Below are positions 1 to 9,833 of a stretch of DNA of 31,699 nucleotides, piece after piece. Numbering within the stretch: position 1 is the stretch's first letter; each line of letters opens with the position of its first letter. The translations under genes were made by a program, and so were the position numbers. The stretch comes from Thamnocephalis sphaerospora. Lineage: Eukaryota; Zoopagomycota; Zoopagomycetes; Zoopagales; Sigmoideomycetaceae. Where the stretch lies: positions 1 to 31,699 of the forward strand of contig KZ992556.1 in the NCBI GenBank assembly GCA_003614735.1, written 5' to 3'. The notes under the pieces are model-generated. The model was not told the origin of the DNA. It did no database searches and saw only the letters and a list, made by a program, of their open reading frames with translations.

Positions 1-226
1 TAAAGTGGCGACGGCGGAATGGTTGCGTGGTGCACCGCAAAGAGGCCGAACAAGAAAAAGTTACGGTATTTGTAACAGAGATGTCTATACGGCCGCTCGC
101 CTATCACGTCACGCTGCCGCCTTATCCGCCACCTCTGCCGCCTGCCTTACTTGCAAAGTAGACCACCACCGTTTAGGCACGCGCTTCATTGTAGCTTCAG
201 CATCAACACGCATCAGTCATTGCAGC

Positions 227-1110
227 ATGGGTAAGGCAAAGCGCCGCAACAACAAGGGCAAGAACGCCAGCGCTTCCCTCGAGGATGATGAGGTGGCCGA
301 GCTGATTTCGCCGGGCGTGCGCGAGTCCATGGCCACGCTGCGGCCTAGCGAACTGAATCGCCCACGCGCTGCGAAAACGCTCGTCGAGCAGATTGCGGAG
401 CGCAAGGGCGAGCCAAAGCCAAAGTCTATGCAGCAGCCCAATGTACGCATCATCGATGCGGGCAGCGTCGGTCGGCGGCCTGACGACGACAACAGCGACG
501 AAGGCGGCATTCCAGACAATGAAAAGATGCGGTTGATCCGGGAGAGCGGCATCCTACATCAGATTCCAAAGAAGGCGCGCCAGCCGAGCCAGGCCAGTGC
601 GGCAAACGGTCCGCCGCTTGGCGAGGACTATCTGTTTCTGGCTATTCTGTATACGATTCCGTTTACCACCGTCTACGCAATCATGGACGCGCTCATCCAC
701 CAGCAGTACAACGAGGAGGCGACGTTTACAGAAGTGTCGTTGCGTGTGCTTAAAGTAGCGCCGGGTATGTGATGCGCGGCGTTACGTGTGACGTTATGCA
801 CGTCAATCCTGTTTAGACGCTTACACTTGCGGTCGTAGTGCTGTTTGCCCTGATCTACCTTACCAACAAGTATCGCAAGCAGATCTGGATGCGTATGTTG
901 CTGCCGGGTGTGTCGGCCGCGTCAGGCTGCTATCTGCTTCACTTGATCAACAATTCGCCAGCGTACGGCATTATGCGACAGTGTCCTGGCTTGGCCACCA
1001 TCTGGATCTACACCGTCTTTATCATGGATCTGTTGCCGGCCCTGGGCAGTCTTGCTGGCGTCGGTCTCTACTACTGGCTGACACGGCCGGTGCCCAAAGT
1101 AAAGACATGA
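227..1110 (+). CDS. Multi-pass membrane protein, DUF7719-like (function unknown)
   Basis: Exons 227-754 and 817-1110; the 62-nt intron is GTAGCG...TTTAG, phase 0. The product is 273 aa. The start at 227 (MGKAKRRNNK) is the first in-frame ATG. The frame is open back to position 5, but that part is Ala/Arg-rich with no ATG and reads like leader sequence. The first ~125 residues are hydrophilic and Lys/Asp-rich. About four hydrophobic segments follow: YLFLAILYTIPFTTVYAIMD, then one beginning LTLAVVVLFALIYL, then a segment around GCYLLHL, and one around IWIYTVF...LAGVGLYYW. Conserved-looking blocks (HQQYNEE, GCYLLHLINN, MRQCPGLATIWIY) resemble, from memory, the fungal DUF7719 family of predicted ER/organelle membrane proteins. 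No function is known to me. It lies in tandem 87 bp upstream of NAD kinase. A donor at 765 (GTATGT) was rejected because it breaks the frame of exon 2. Confidence 0.75.
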
Positions 1111-1197
1111 ATGCGGCAATAAACGCGGTGTCATCAGTGTTGATCGGATGGCGATGGGGACCATCATCAGCATCGTCACTATTCCATTCATTCCAAC

Positions 1198-3161
1198 ATG
1201 CTACGTCGTCTGCTTGCCTGTCGTCCACCCACTGCGGCCAAGGTAACGATCGGCGCCTTTAACCGACAGCAACGGTGTTCTGCTGCGTGTTACTCGACGC
1301 TTCTATGCCAAACAAAGCCTTGCGCAGTAAATGGCGTGTCCTCCATTACTTTGTTGGCTATGGGCCGTCGACACGTCGCAATGCCTATGCTGTTGTGTTC
1401 TCGACGTGGATTCTCGAGCAAGGAAGCCGCCAGCCGTATTGACGACACGTCAGAGCTGCCAGATCACGTTCCGTACCAGCTGAATGCGACGGGTCATGCA
1501 CCACGTAGGTCTGCGGGGACGCGTGGCAGTTGAAGCATGCGTCTCTAATGTGCTCGATAGACTACCATCATCGTGAGAAAGGCGACTATGCGTAGGTTCA
1601 AGCATGGCCGTTAGAGGATGTTGCCGAGCTGCTAATTGATATGCTGTTGCCTACAGAGGACGCTGGCAGCTGAATTGGAAAACTCCACCGCGGACGGCGC
1701 TATTGATCAAGAAACCGGGTGATCAGGACACAGAGGATGCACTTGTTGAGCTGGCATGGTAGGACCATACAGATGTGCTATCGTGCTTGGATGTAGATGG
1801 CGCTTACGGACAGTGCATGGGCAGCTGGCTTCGCAAGCAAGTGCCGTCAGTGAATATCATTCTGGAGCCACAGGTGGCCATGGCGCTGCACAGTCGACTG
1901 CCATTTGCACGCGTTATCGCTCACGGTAAGCCGGCTAGTAGACATAATCACCATGTACCGTGCTTACAAACTGTGTGCTGCGCGACAGACGATCAGCGTG
2001 AATACGAACGGGTCGTCGATTTTGTGGTAACGCTGGGCGGCGACGGCACCATCATGCATGTTTCCTCGCTGTTTGACCGTCGCGTGCCGCCCATCGCTTC
2101 TTTCTCAATGGGCACACTGGGCTTCCTGTTGCCATTCCGTAAGCGAATACATGGCGGCGGTTGCTGCGGTGTTTGGCTAATACGCTGGTCGGACACAGAT
2201 TTTAAAGAGTATCCCAAGGCGCTACACAATCTCATCAGCGGTGAAGCATCTTTGTTGCCACGCTTGCGCCTGGAATGCACGGCTTATTCGCCAGATGGTC
2301 AGGTGTACTCGCAGGCCGGTACGTGTAGGCGTTACACTTGCTCTTCTGGTAGCTTGCTGACTCGACAACGTGCAAAGATGGTGCACAGGTGATGAACGAG
2401 GTCAATCTGCATCGAGGCCGCTATCCACACTTGTCGGCCGTAAGCTGCTATGTAAACGGAGAATTCCTTACCGATGCTGTGGTGCGTGGAAGATATCAAT
2501 GCGCTGATGGCGCGCGCGTGTACGGGCACTGACGTGTATGCGTTTGACGGATCGGTCGCGCTGGCATTAGGCGGACGGGTAGGCGCTGCGGTGAATTGCG
2601 TCAATCTACAGGGTTGCTTACATGTGTCTGCACACCGTTAGCTTGATGGTGGCCACACCAACAGGATCCACTGCCTATTCGCTTTCTGCAGGTAGGGTGG
2701 CATGCTACTCGCTGTTGTCTACGATGTGGGCCGCTGACTGTGCTGCATAGGCGGACCCATCGTGCACCCTTCCGTACCGTCAATGCTTGTGACGCCCGTG
2801 TGTCCACAATCACTCTCCTTCCGACCGGTACTACTGCCGTCCGATGTGGTGGTACGGTTACAAGTAGGCGCGTCCAGTCGCGGTCTCGCAGAGTTGACGA
2901 TCGATGGTCGCGAAATCTGCCTGCTGGGCGTTGGCGGTACGGTCGAGGTAAGACTCACTTGCGTGCGTTCATATCTGCCGTCTAGCTAAAAGTACATATG
3001 GACACTGACAGATCCGAAAGTCGGCGTATCCGATGTTGAGCGTGAATCGCATCAACGAGGGTGTCGACTGGGTGCGCGACATCAATCAAATGCTAAAATT
3101 CAATCAAGGCTTTACCAACAAGCAACAATTGCTGGGACAGTCGAGCATGGACTGGTCGTAG
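1198..3161 (+). CDS. NADK: NAD kinase (ATP-NAD kinase), probably mitochondrial
   Basis: Phosphorylates NAD(H) to NADP(H). Eleven exons: 1198-1504, 1561-1591, 1657-1758, 1825-1925, 1989-2138, 2199-2318, 2378-2481, 2571-2578, 2642-2691, 2751-2947, 3012-3161. They total 1320 nt (439 aa) with all phases consistent. Family signatures seen: LNWKTPPRTALLIKKPGD before the catalytic core, LGGDGT (about 196-201, the GGDGT motif), FLTDAVADG joined to TPTGSTAYS (about 313-321), then GGPIVHPS, CPQSLSFRP and SAYPMLSVNRINE. The first ~70 residues are rich in Arg, Ser and Ala with almost no acidic residues, as in a mitochondrial targeting sequence (inference). Two introns (1926-1988 and 2139-2198) are multiples of three and lack stops, so retention would keep the frame. 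Exon 8 is only 8 nt. The stop lies 54 bp from the stop of convergent PFA4. Function is sure; mitochondrial location is moderate; UTR1 versus POS5 orthology is unresolved. Confidence 0.93.
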
Positions 3162-3215
3162 CGTTGATGACCAAGAAATTCATTGTATTATTTCCACGCC
3201 GCACTCGAATATCAT

Positions 3216-4829
3216 TTAATCTTCATGCAACTGCTCAACTGCCGTGGGCGGTGGCAATTGTTGCATAGCTGCCACTTGGCGGCGCGCAATCATGGTGCCA
3301 AGTGGGATGCGCTCATCCGGGTCACTTTCCGAGTCGAGATCGCTGCTGCGATAGCCGTAGTCGCTCAGCGTACTGCTCTCCTCGCCCGTGCTGATCTCAG
3401 GGTCGTCGTTGCCGTATGTGCCGTATCGCCGCGGATCCTGCCACGCCGCTTTGGTCGCTTGTGCTTCGTATTGTCCATCGCGCACCAGATACCCTTCGCT
3501 GTCCTTGCGCACCATCGCGTGGCCTTCATAGTCCTGCGAGCGGCCTTCGCGCTGCGCTCGCTTGCTGGCCTCGTATTCTGCTGGTGGCCATATCACCGGT
3601 ATCGCTGCGTTTGCATGGGCGCACTTGTTAGCAGCAAGCAGTCGTGCCATGCTATAAATGCGCGACACGTACACAAATGTGCGGCCACCGGGTACTCGAG
3701 GCCATTGTCCGTGGCGCGTTGTGGCCAAAGCCAAAGCAAAGGGTTTGGACCTAGCACCTGACAGAGATTCTCATAGACGCCGACGTTGTACGGAAACTCG
3801 CTCTACACATAACAGCAACGTCATAAGCTATCCTTGCATCGCATGTGATCGCCACACCCGTCCTGCGCACCTTGGCCAGCATGCCATCTCGGACCATCTT
3901 GTCAATCTTGCTGTTCTCCCAGTTCTCAATGGTCGTCACATTACCGCAAACACTCCAGACGTGGAAGATGCTGAGCATGCCAACCATGATGAAAACGATC
4001 GTTGCCGCCAACAGATTCAAAAGCAGAAACAGCAGTTCCGCGTTGTCGGGTGATCGCGATGTGTACTAATCGCCATGGAGGCATTAGCAGCTGGCACTTG
4101 CGCGCTTCTGCCACGTGCGCCCGTCTCACCCAGAGTGCATTCTCATCCGCAGCAATCTCGTAGACACGCAGTCCCAGCACAGTAAGGCACATGCCGGTGG
4201 CAAGGTCAACGTAGATGAGAAATCGGATAAAATGGCCGTGATTGTAGTGACCGACGCAATTGCCTATCCACGGGCCTGTTCCATGCAAGCATGTTAGCTG
4301 CGCGGAATGCATCGCCGCCGACCAAACCATGCACGCTATCCTGGCAGCACCTACAGTGGTGATCCATCTTAAGGATGCATCTGTTGAGATGGCGGTTAGC
4401 CTCCGCAATATGCCACCGTTTACAACGCTTCAGAGCCCGCTGCTTACCGCTGGCATGTGCTGCAGTGATGCGCGCGCGGCGGTTTGCGCTCCGAGCATGT
4501 TCGACAGTAGCGCGGCTTTGCGTTGCTTTTCTTCACCTCCAACACCTTCGCATCCGAGTTCGGCTCCTGTGTCCGGCGTTAGCAAGTGTTGGCAATAGCG
4601 CGGCGCCGGTACGCACCCAGCCTGGGGGTACACCGCCTGCATCGGTTCGAATAGCCAGGTAGTAATTGATGCCAAGAAGAATGCACAGCGCGTTGAACAC
4701 CGTATACACCGCGACCGAGTTGACCGTCACGTCGGCCAGATACTTGGTGAACACAAAGTACTGGCTAGTCGTGACGATGAACGTGATGAGCAGCCACACG
4801 CCGGTAACAAAGATAGGGTCGGTGTTCAT
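3216..4829 (-). CDS. PFA4: DHHC protein S-palmitoyltransferase, Pfa4-like
   Basis: Transfers palmitate to cysteines of membrane proteins; yeast Pfa4 acts in the ER on chitin synthase Chs3 (family knowledge). Exons on the minus strand: 4829-4617, 4566-4448, 4380-4355, 4275-4130, 4065-3871, 3802-3673, 3604-3216; 1218 nt, 405 aa. Start MNTDPIF. Two N-terminal membrane segments are followed by GGVPPGW. The cysteine-rich domain reads [19 protein letters not shown], then the DHHC motif at about 117-120, then [15 protein letters not shown]. Two more membrane segments follow, with TTIE at about 212-215. The segments [24 protein letters not shown] and VIWPP match what I recall of fungal Pfa4 C-termini, so I prefer Pfa4 over other DHHC paralogues. 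The catalytic Cys is split by an intron (t|gc), and the CILKMDHH exon is only 26 nt. The hydrophilic tail is rich in Glu, Ser and Asp. Expression probably comes from a 91-bp promoter shared with TMA64. Confidence 0.92.
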
Positions 4830-4920
4830 GGTGAGCGGAGAAAGGGCGAGTGTAGGCGATAGGCGCACACTCGCGAGTGACGCACTTGCTCTTCACGTCT
4901 TGTTTGCCAACACCACCGCC
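4830..4920. promoter_or_regulatory. 91-bp divergent promoter between PFA4 and TMA64
   Basis: The start codons of PFA4 (minus, 4829) and TMA64 (plus, 4921) are only 91 bp apart, so both promoters and 5' UTRs must fit or overlap here. There is no TATA-like motif. A perfect 12-bp palindrome, CACTCGCGAGTG, lies at 4868-4879 near the centre and is the only clear symmetric site. It resembles CGCG-core promoter elements; its role is inference. Confidence 0.55.
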
Positions 4921-7622
4921 ATGTTTAAAAAGCCTTACCACCAAAAGAATGCCACGCCGCTGCGGTCGTCGGATCGGCGGAAGCTGCTGAACGAGATCCT
5001 CCAGGCCTACTATCCCGCAGCAACAGCGGCAGCGACGGCAGCAGCCGAGGTGGTGGCCAATGCAGCCGCTAGCGCAGGCGAGGAAACGGAGAATTCGGCC
5101 GCTGCGACCGAGGCTGCAAAGCTCATTGAAGAGCATGCTCAGCTGAAGGCAGACCTGGTGCCGGAGAATGTGCTGGTGACCAAAGTGCAATCGCATATTG
5201 GCGAGAATGGCCAGGTGTATGCGGCGGACGGTCAGCCACTGTGGATTCGCGTTGGAACCAAGTACCTGGTGCCAACAGGCAGGTTACTGGATGAATGCGC
5301 GCATTCTGCACTGCAACTGCTGACACCTTACGTAGTGTATATGCTGTGGAAGCGATCGCAACTCTTGCCGCAGCTATCCACATGGGGCCCCGTGGTGAAC
5401 AAGCTTATCGGCGGTGCTGGTAGGCTTGCATGGACGACATCTGTGGCGATACAACAGTGCTGACGCCACACACAGATTTAATGTTGCCGGGAGTAATCAT
5501 ACCTGCAGAGGGTCTGCCTGACATCCGTGAAGGCGAGCTGGTGGCTGTTGTCACGCAGGGCGATGGGTATGCTGCACGTCGCCCGGTAATGTCGCTGTCT
5601 GCTGACAAAAACGCAATCTGCATAGCATTCCAATTGCTGTCGGCGAGATGGCAGTGTCGACCGTGTCCATTCCGAAAAATGGACCGCTTAAAGGCAAGGG
5701 TGTACACCTGATTCATACCTACAAGGACCATCTTTGGTAAGGAGCTGGCGAGGATATCTCGCGAGGCCAAGCGCTGATGGCTGCTGCAGGGCACACGGTG
5801 ACAAGTCTCAGCCGCCAGCATTGGCAGTCCACACTGCCGAGATGGATGCCGACGATGGTGTGTTACTACTGTTCCTGTAAAACTAATATTGGATACGCCC
5901 CAATGGCTAACGATCGTGAATGTAGATGCAGCCGATGATGTTCAGACGCAGATTGAGCAGCTGTCCATTGGTAAAGCTGGCGCGACAGAGGAGGGCAAGG
6001 GCAAGGGGCGGGAGGAAGAGCACGGGCAGGAGGACGGTCAGCAATCCGGTGGCCAAGATGTATCGCGACTCAAGCCAGCCGGTAAGGCGACGCATGCAGA
6101 CTTGTGTTGATATTGGCGCTAAGATGCCGCAATACGCTGTAGAGGTGGACGATATCTTGAAACGCTCCCTCTACCAGGCACTCACGCAAAGGTTTACGGA
6201 GTCGGACGTCTCCAAGCTGCCCATGATTGTATCGGCCTTTTATTCTACCTACGTTCTGCCATCGCGACCTGCTGGCTGCGACGTTGACGTTAAGCAGTCT
6301 AGCTGGAAAAAGGTGCGATGTGACCAAAGCTGAAGAAGTTGGCAATATTTGGCTAATTATTCGGCCGTCAGATCACCAAATTCATGAAGGTGATGGACAA
6401 GACTGGTCTTCTCAAGGTCAAGGAAATGCGCGGAGAGATGTATTTGAACAGCGTTAACTGGAAACACGCCGAGTATCCTTTTGTGCAGCGGCGGGCTGCT
6501 TGCCAAGTAGACAGCGCTGTGAACACTCCTTGACGCACTTGCCAACTACGCTTGCAGCTTGCTCGGATTCGCACCACATGCTGTCGATAATGGCAGTGCC
6601 AAATCAACCAATTCTACTGTAGCGTCGTCTACCGGTGACAGTCGTGCTGGAGACTCATCTTTGGCCTCCAAGGACGCCATATCCGTGCAAGATCTCTACA
6701 AGCCAACGGGTACTGCCAAGCAGCTGTTTGCAAAAATGCAGCTCAAGTGCGTAGCGCGGGCAATACATGCCAATTATGCTGCCTCTCGCTAACTCTGCCG
6801 CGTTCTAGCACGGATCAGCTGTACGACAAGCGGGATATCACCAAGATCATGGATGACTATGTGCGGGCTGGAGACTTGGTCGACTGCAAGCGGAAAAAGT
6901 AAGCAAAGCAAGCTCGAATGCTGCGCGTAAAGGCAACCTACTAACACGTCACGGTAGCATGGTCAATCTAGATCCCGACCTAGCACTGGTTCTACTTAAC
7001 AAGGAAGAACGGCACACTGTCATGCAGCTTCCACGCGCTAGCCTGTCCGACCGGTGAGCGGCATGCTGTACGCGCACACAAGTTGTCGGTACACTTACTA
7101 TCATGCACTATCTGCCAGGCTCCGAAATGCCATGTCGCCATATCATGTGGTCACGCTGCCCGGCCAGGAGCCAGTGGTTAGGTAGGCGGTGTTGATGGTG
7201 GAAGAGGCACTGTTTAGCGCAAGCTGATTGCGTGCGCTGCCAATAGAAAGGGAGTCTCTCGCCCGCTGCAGATTATCGTAGAGACGCGCCAGGGTCGCAA
7301 GACAGTCACGCGCATCGTTGGTCTCGAAACATTCTTGATTGATTTGGAAGAAGTGTCCAAGCGACTGCAGACGGCATGCGCCGGCAGCGTTGCTGGTACG
7401 CTTGCAGCCGCTTGACTGCGTGGCGATCGACGGCATGTTGGCTAATTTTGTGCATTTGCGTCGTGCGTAGTGAACCCGATCCCGGGCAAAAAGGACGCAC
7501 AAGAAGTCATGGTGCAAGGCAGCCATGTGAGCAAAGTGGAGAAGCTGCTGGCGACATATGGCATCCCCAAGCGTTGTCTAGAGGTAGTGGACAAGGTGGG
7601 TGGTGGCAAAAAGAAGAAGTAG
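4921..7622 (+). CDS. TMA64: Translation factor eIF2D/Tma64 (ligatin family)
   Basis: eIF2D delivers tRNA to the ribosomal P site independently of GTP and recycles 40S subunits (family knowledge). Thirteen exons: 4921-5419, 5476-5566, 5626-5736, 5790-5857, 5926-6059, 6124-6312, 6372-6472, 6558-6746, 6809-6898, 6958-7053, 7119-7181, 7247-7395, 7471-7622; 1932 nt, 643 aa. The N-terminus MFKKPYHQKN...SSDRRKL is typical. It is followed by a PUA region (KYLVPTGRL, GADLMLPGV, GELVAVVTQG), a charged Gly/Glu/Lys linker, a winged-helix part (KQSSWKKITKF, NWKHAD), a SWIB-like part (LYKPTGTAKQLF) and a C-terminal SUI1/eIF1 domain with RQGRKTVTRIVGLETF (about 558-573), CAGSVAVNPIPGKK and IPKRCLEVVDK. It is longer than the ~565-585 aa usual for the family, mainly from an Ala/Glu-rich insert at about 35-65 and the linker. 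Intron 6899-6957 has a perfect TACTAAC branch motif. AATAAA follows the stop at 7651. Confidence 0.94.
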
Positions 7623-7650
7623 CCGCTGCTACGATGCTGCTGTCAATCCC

Positions 7651-7656
7651 AATAAA
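7651..7656 (+). terminator. TMA64: Polyadenylation signal of TMA64
   Basis: AATAAA lies 28 nt beyond the TMA64 stop codon, in the 68-bp gap before the convergent WBP11 stop. This is the expected position for 3'-end formation. Confidence 0.55.
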
Positions 7657-7690
7657 ACAGCGTCGTGCACATATATTTCCAAACCCAACG

Positions 7691-9833
7691 CTACAAAAGA
7701 CCCTCCATTTCTTTCATGAAGCTAGAGTATTCGTCCTGTAGCTTTCCGGTCGACTTCTCCTTACTAGTTTCCTTTGCACCTGCCAGGCTAGCAGTGGGTA
7801 ATGGGCGTGCAGCGGGAAGGCGTGAGATGGACGGCTTGTATGCGGACGAGGATGCAGTGGCGGATGTGTCGAGGTCTGGCGCTGCGTTGATGCGCATCCG
7901 CTTGACCATTGGGACTGCGGTATCGCCGCGCTCACTCGGCGTCTGTGCCGTGTCCGGCTCAGTAGTGCTGATGGCTTGCCGTGATGCATTATTGCCCAGT
8001 TTCCGACGTACTGCTGTTGGCACCAGGGTAGTGACTTCCTTGCGTAGATCGCGTAGCTGCGGTGCGGCAGAGATGACAGCAGGTGGTGCTGCCCTTGCCG
8101 GTGGAGTGGGTGTTTGCAGAGGACGTGGTGCTGCGGTGCCCTGTGCGCCAGGACGGATAGGAGTTGGCAGACTTGGCGGGGGTGGAGGAACAAAGTCCTC
8201 CTCGGGATTAAGCGGATCCATCTGCGGTGGTCGTCGTTGTGCTGGTGGCAGCCTTTGATGGCCTCCTCCGTGAGGTGCTTGCTGCATTGGCGGCCCTTGG
8301 AACCTGTGCGGAGGAGGATGCTGGAATGCGTGCGGTGGCCCGGCAAAGGGTGGTGCAACTCCAGCTGTTTTGCATATCGTCAGCAACCCAGCGCAATACA
8401 CACACACATATCGTAGCACTTACCGAACACCGGTGGTGGTGGTGGTGGCGGTGGTCCTGGATGCATCGGTGGGCCAGGTGGATATTGGTGCAAATGGGGC
8501 GGCATCCATTGCGGTTGACCACCTGAAAGGTCATTGATGTGCGTGAGATGGAGCAGAATCAAGTGTCAAGCTGAAGTACGTACCTGCAAATGGTGGCGGC
8601 ATGGTAACTGGTATATGCCGTACTTGCGGATACGAAGGCGTTTGTTCATCGGTATCTGGCAGTGGTGGAGGTGTGCCAGGCGGCAAATCCGGCATTTCGT
8701 CACCATCTTCCGCACCATCCGCGTCTTCGTTCGGCAGCGGCGGCGGTGTGCCTGGCGGCAAGTCTGGCAGCTCTTCATCCGATAGAGCATCATTGTCATG
8801 GTCTATGGGAGGTGGAATGCCAGGTGGCAATTTGGGCAACGCATCGTCATCGCTGTCGCTCCCGCTATCCGAGGCGCTAGACACGTCGCCATCTTCTACG
8901 CCAGACTCTCCTGTAAACATGGATGGGGTAAGCGCTGATAACACATTAAATACACCGTTCAGCCAACTAGCCTACCCGAACGATTGTCCGCATGCGTGCT
9001 TTTGCCCCCGTGCTCCGTTGCTATCGTTGATTCATCGTGTGTACTCGACATTAGCATGGTGCCGCTAACAGATATGTTGCAATCACCTACCAATCTCCTT
9101 GTAAGTAGCGCCGGGTGGAGGAACGCCGTATGGATTGAGCGTTGGATGATAATAGACAGATAGCTTTGGATTTTCGGGCAGTCTTGTCTGTGTCTGCTGC
9201 GCTTGCTCCCTTTGTCGAGCAGCACTCTACGTATCAGCGTAGAACCGTCGTGAGTTGCCCAAAATCATCTACCTCATTTCCTGCTCTCTATTCTCCTGCA
9301 CGCGCACAAGTGGACGCGTTAGACAGTACATTGCAAGCGATATATGTATGTAGCACTACCTTTTGCACAGTGGTTGCCTTGCGCAGGCGCGCCCGCGATT
9401 GTTCCAGTCTCTTGCGTGAAAACCCATCCAAGCGATCGCCGGCCTCTGCCTACCATGTCAGTGGGCCACACCTCTGAGGATTCTAAGCCTTTCGCTCACT
9501 CACCTAGTGCCGACAGACGCTCCACATCCCGGCGCAGCTGGCCCAAGTCGGCGGTGGCCAGCTTTCCTTCGCGCTGCTTCTGCCTCTCTTCTTTGTTCTT
9601 TTCAAAAAGCCCAACCAGCAGAATAAGCACTGTATGTCCAAGAAACAGCCATGTGCCTGTCCTTTCCGTTTGCGCAACGGCCCTGAATGCCAACACTTAC
9701 TTTGCGGACCTCTCGTTTGCGCATCGCCCTGCCTGCGGATGTCGCGTGAATTCAAGCAGCTACATACATTGTAACACAAAAATACTAGCTTACGATGCGC
9801 TTCCACAGGATTCGACGCTTTGCCGCGTCCCAT
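7691..9833 (-). CDS. WBP11: Splicing factor WBP11 (WW-domain-binding protein 11)
   Basis: WBP11 is a nuclear pre-mRNA splicing protein bound by WW domains through proline-rich motifs. Ten exons on the minus strand: 9833-9794, 9732-9701, 9597-9504, 9445-9360, 9295-9273, 9224-9091, 9020-8976, 8910-8584, 8522-8424, 8364-7691; 1554 nt, 517 aa. The N-terminus (MGRGKASNPVEAHRRAMRK, then REVRKNKEERQKQREG) is the conserved basic WBP11 domain, followed by a coiled Glu/Gln/Arg stretch. NPYGVPPPGATYKEI comes next, then an acidic Ser/Asp segment with two LPPGTPPPLP copies and one LPPGIPPP variant, and long proline-rich tracts. The C-terminus carries VTTLVPTAVRRK and ends FMKEMEGLL, both nearly as in human WBP11. 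Exon 5 is 23 nt. Proline-rich tracts alone suggested a formin, but both ends fix the identity. Exons 5-7 are the least certain because they rest on phase and motif continuity. Confidence 0.92.
8398..8408 (-). repeat. Short sense-strand GU repeat in WBP11 intron 9
   Basis: An 11-nt AC run on the plus strand becomes (GU)n in the WBP11 transcript, about 15 nt after the GTAAGT donor of intron 8365-8423. Confidence 0.6.

Noticed and set aside
5-226. In-frame N-terminal extension of the DUF7719-like protein
   Set aside because: It has no ATG in frame before 227. The reading is low-complexity leader, and MGKAKRR is a natural start.
755-816. Stronger-looking donor GTATGT at 765 for the first gene
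   Set aside because: It puts exon 2 out of frame with its membrane segments; GTAGCG at 755 keeps phase 0.
2491-2640. Open plus-strand frame that could be an alternative NAD kinase exon
   Set aside because: It would insert ~50 residues into the conserved ADG-TPTG block. The 8-nt exon restores normal spacing.
4640-4660. GGTTCGAAT, resembling a tRNA T-loop
   Set aside because: It lies in the PFA4 coding sequence and has no matching acceptor or anticodon arms.
7714-8534. Proline-rich minus-strand region as a formin FH1 domain
   Set aside because: The conserved N-terminal KNKEERQ and C-terminal FMKEMEGLL blocks identify WBP11.
8601-9068. Gly/Ser-rich plus-strand frame (GGGVPGGKSG repeats)
   Set aside because: It is the reverse complement of the WBP11 PPGTPPPLP repeats.
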